Positions 12,980 through 14,754 of a stretch of 14,754 nucleotides of DNA are shown piece after piece. Origin of the DNA: Planctomycetota bacterium (GTDB taxonomy: Bacteria > Planctomycetota > Phycisphaerae > FEN-1346); NCBI GenBank assembly GCA_026386995.1, contig JAPLMO010000370.1, positions 1-14,754 of the forward strand. Reading direction: 5' to 3'. The notes under the pieces are model-generated. The model was not told where the DNA came from and made no database searches. It saw only the letters and a program-made list of their open reading frames with translations. Position numbers and translations under genes: made by a program. The stretch's first letter is position 1. The number at the start of each line of letters is the position of its first letter.

Positions 12980-14754
12980 TCACTTCGAGTAAATCACCAC
13001 CCGTGCCGCCTTCGGCGCAAGCGGCGCGATCTCAATCACGTTCTGCCCGCGCTTAAGGTGGGCCGTGACGTCCAGCCGCGCGGGGGCGCCCAGGAACCCG
13101 CCCACGGCCGTCCCGTTCACTGTGATGGCGGCGCAATCGTCCGGCAGGCCCTCGGCCACGAGCATCGCGCGAACCTTCGTCAGGTCCACGTCGGCGGGTA
13201 TCTCGCACTTGCCGCGGAAGAGGTCGGCCGTGATCGGGCTGACGGTCAGTTGCCGGCGTCCACCACCGCCATTTCCTCCGCCGGGGATCCTGCCCCACGG
13301 GGCGTCGCCGAACTTCGCGACCGCCTCGGCGGCCGGCCAGGCCTTATCATCGAAGCCCGCGTCCTTCCAGCCCGGCTGCCCCTGCTTCGCCGCCCGCCAC
13401 GACTTGTCGATGGTGACGACTAGCGGGTCGCCGGAGTCGAACGTGACGGTCAGTTTGCCGATGAGGCCGGCGGGGTTCGGCTCGCCGGAGCCGTTCACGG
13501 CCGCGATGGCCAGGGCGTTTACGCCGCCCTTGAGGAACTTGGCGACGTTGACCGTCTGCGGGCGCGACCAGGAATCGCCGTCGCCGTCGTCCTTGCCGGC
13601 CTCCTTGCCGTTTACGAAGAGCGTAAACTCGTTGTCGCAGGAGACGGCGAACTTTGCGTCCTTGATCTTCCGCTGGTCCAGCGTGACCTCGCGGCGGAAA
13701 TATCGTGCGGCCGGCGGCGCGGCCGTCCGGGCGTTTTCGCCGGGGAACCAGACCCAGGAGCAATTCGCCAGACTTGTAGCGGGGCCGGGTGTCTTGCCTT
13801 CCGGCTCCGGCGGGCGCGACGGCCATTGCGGCCCGGTGATCGGCTCGCGGACGACCTCGATCGCCGGCCGCACGGGCTTGATCGCCTCGATGCGCGGCAG
13901 GCGGGCCTTGCCTTCCGGCGCGAAGACCACCAGGGCGCTTTCGCTCGGCTCAAGGGTCATCTCGAACTCGACCGTGGCCGGCCCCACGCGCTTGTAGGGC
14001 AGGACGGAGATTTCATTGCGCATGGCATCCCACCACTCCGGCACGCCCGCGGCCGTGGCGCGGAACTTGAAGGGCCGCGCCTTGCCCTGGTGGTTCTGGT
14101 TGCAGATGAGGAAGGCGTCGCGGCCGCTCTTGACGCGATGCAGGACGTGCAGCCAGCCGCTCGTCTCGCCCTCCAGCACCTCCATCGTTGGGTGGACGCC
14201 GGCGTCGACCGTCAGAACCTTGGCGAGGTCCTGCGGCGTGGGCTTCTCGGGCATGAGGTACGAGCGCCCGCCCGCCGGGCTGGTCTTTCGGACCGCCAGA
14301 CCCGTGTCGCCCGCGGCGCCCCAGACGGCCTCCGTGAGCGCGGCGATTTCCTTGGCGGTCTTGCCGAGCGTGGCCGACTTCGTGGGCAGGAACCCGTAGC
14401 CCACCACGATGCCGCCCGCGTCGAAGAACTCCTTCGCCTTCGCCATCGCCCCGTACGGAATCACCTCGACCGGCGGCACGATGAGCACGCGGTAACTCTC
14501 CTGGTGCAACTTGATCTCTTTGCCGGCCAGTTTCGTATCGTTCTCGAACACATCGTACGGCATCCAGTCGGAGTCGTACTGCACGTCGTCCAGGGCCGTG
14601 GTCATATCCTCCGGCGGCACGGCCTTGCCGACGTGCTTGGAGTTGCCGAGGAAGAGGAAGGCGATGGGGCAGACGTGCCGCCCGCCCGTAAGGAGCAAAC
14701 TCAGGCGGCTCGTGTAGTCGGCGTACACGCGGTACAGCGGATAGCGCGGCTCGT
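12980..14754 (-). CDS. GH106-like glycoside hydrolase (alpha-L-rhamnosidase-like), N-terminus cut by window edge
   Basis: The last 591 codons of a large protein. The frame is open to the window edge, so a GTG at 14728 is not the true start. The visible N-part reads YRVYADYTSRLSLLLTGG then CPIAFLFLGNS, followed by a flavodoxin-like segment (YRVLIVPPVEVIP, FFDAGGIVVGYG) as in the catalytic and trimerisation-type region of GH106-like rhamnosidases and GH42-type enzymes. Residues toward the C-terminus form galactose-binding-like jelly rolls: YFRREVTLDQ, FTLFVNGKEAG, a WKDAGFDDKAWP motif, then a final beta-sandwich with RLDVTAHLKRGQNVIEIA. The likely role is degrading rhamnose-containing or other plant or algal polysaccharides. 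The catalytic acids cannot be judged because the start is missing. The stop (12980-12982) lies 8 nt from the hairpin cluster. Confidence 0.72.
   Translation of the reverse strand, partial: EPRYPLYRVYADYTSRLSLLLTGGRHVCPIAFLFLGNSKHVGKAVPPEDMTTALDDVQYDSDWMPYDVFENDTKLAGKEIKLHQESYRVLIVPPVEVIPYGAMAKAKEFFDAGGIVVGYGFLPTKSATLGKTAKEIAALTEAVWGAAGDTGLAVRKTSPAGGRSYLMPEKPTPQDLAKVLTVDAGVHPTMEVLEGETSGWLHVLHRVKSGRDAFLICNQNHQGKARPFKFRATAAGVPEWWDAMRNEISVLPYKRVGPATVEFEMTLEPSESALVVFAPEGKARLPRIEAIKPVRPAIEVVREPITGPQWPSRPPEPEGKTPGPATSLANCSWVWFPGENARTAAPPAARYFRREVTLDQRKIKDAKFAVSCDNEFTLFVNGKEAGKDDGDGDSWSRPQTVNVAKFLKGGVNALAIAAVNGSGEPNPAGLIGKLTVTFDSGDPLVVTIDKSWRAAKQGQPGWKDAGFDDKAWPAAEAVAKFGDAPWGRIPGGGNGGGGRRQLTVSPITADLFRGKCEIPADVDLTKVRAMLVAEGLPDDCAAITVNGTAVGGFLGAPARLDVTAHLKRGQNVIEIAPLAPKAARVVIYSK

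Overview
The window is high-GC bacterial DNA. It has Planctomycetota-like traits: secreted quinoprotein-type beta-propellers opening on a WPQWRG motif, a DUF3395 secreted protein, a rhamnosidase-like glycoside hydrolase, and many dispersed palindromic intergenic repeats. The phylum call is inference from gene content. I see no rRNA, tRNA, CRISPR array or transposase gene.

Layout. (1) 1-5294, minus strand, read right to left: an HdrA-like/2x[4Fe-4S] ferredoxin-type protein; a radical SAM protein with a B12-binding-like N-terminus (8-nt overlap); a DUF116-polyprenyl diphosphate synthase fusion; and a prenyltransferase/squalene-oxidase-repeat (toroid) protein that runs off the left edge (59-nt overlap). 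Together these look like an uncharacterised isoprenoid synthesis and modification operon with its own redox partner. (2) 5377-7836: two divergently transcribed exported beta-propeller proteins. (3) 7951-8916: a YjbQ/UPF0047 enzyme, then a small exported DUF3395 protein. A 52-bp inverted repeat (51/52 identical) encloses the DUF3395 gene, and its left arm carries a near-consensus sigma70 promoter. (4) 9318-11218: a DUF488-DUF488-dual-OB-domain cassette. (5) 11470-12756: a lipoprotein alpha/beta hydrolase. (6) 12980-right edge, minus strand: a GH106-like glycoside hydrolase, truncated at its N-terminus by the window.

The most striking non-coding content is a set of short, non-autonomous, hairpin-forming elements. 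Three of them (133, 133 and 142 nt) have different cores but are each bounded by perfect 8-9 bp direct repeats that look like target-site duplications, and some ends share a TTTAGC/TTAGCG motif. Two sit in the gap between the radical SAM gene and the DUF116 fusion gene. One splits the DUF488/dual-OB cassette. Removing that one in silico leaves a 12-nt gap containing a Shine-Dalgarno sequence. In two cases the duplicated target contains the stop codon of the upstream gene. Other repeats include a two-copy element (6707 and 11219), a two-copy hairpin (7866 and 12850), a tight cluster of five hairpins (12776-12972), and two palindromes inside the coding sequence of the ferredoxin-type protein, where they encode an extra linker.

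Recognisable sigma70-type promoters (TTGNNN-17-TAGAAT-like) precede several genes. Functional assignments rest on motif recognition only; no database search was possible.
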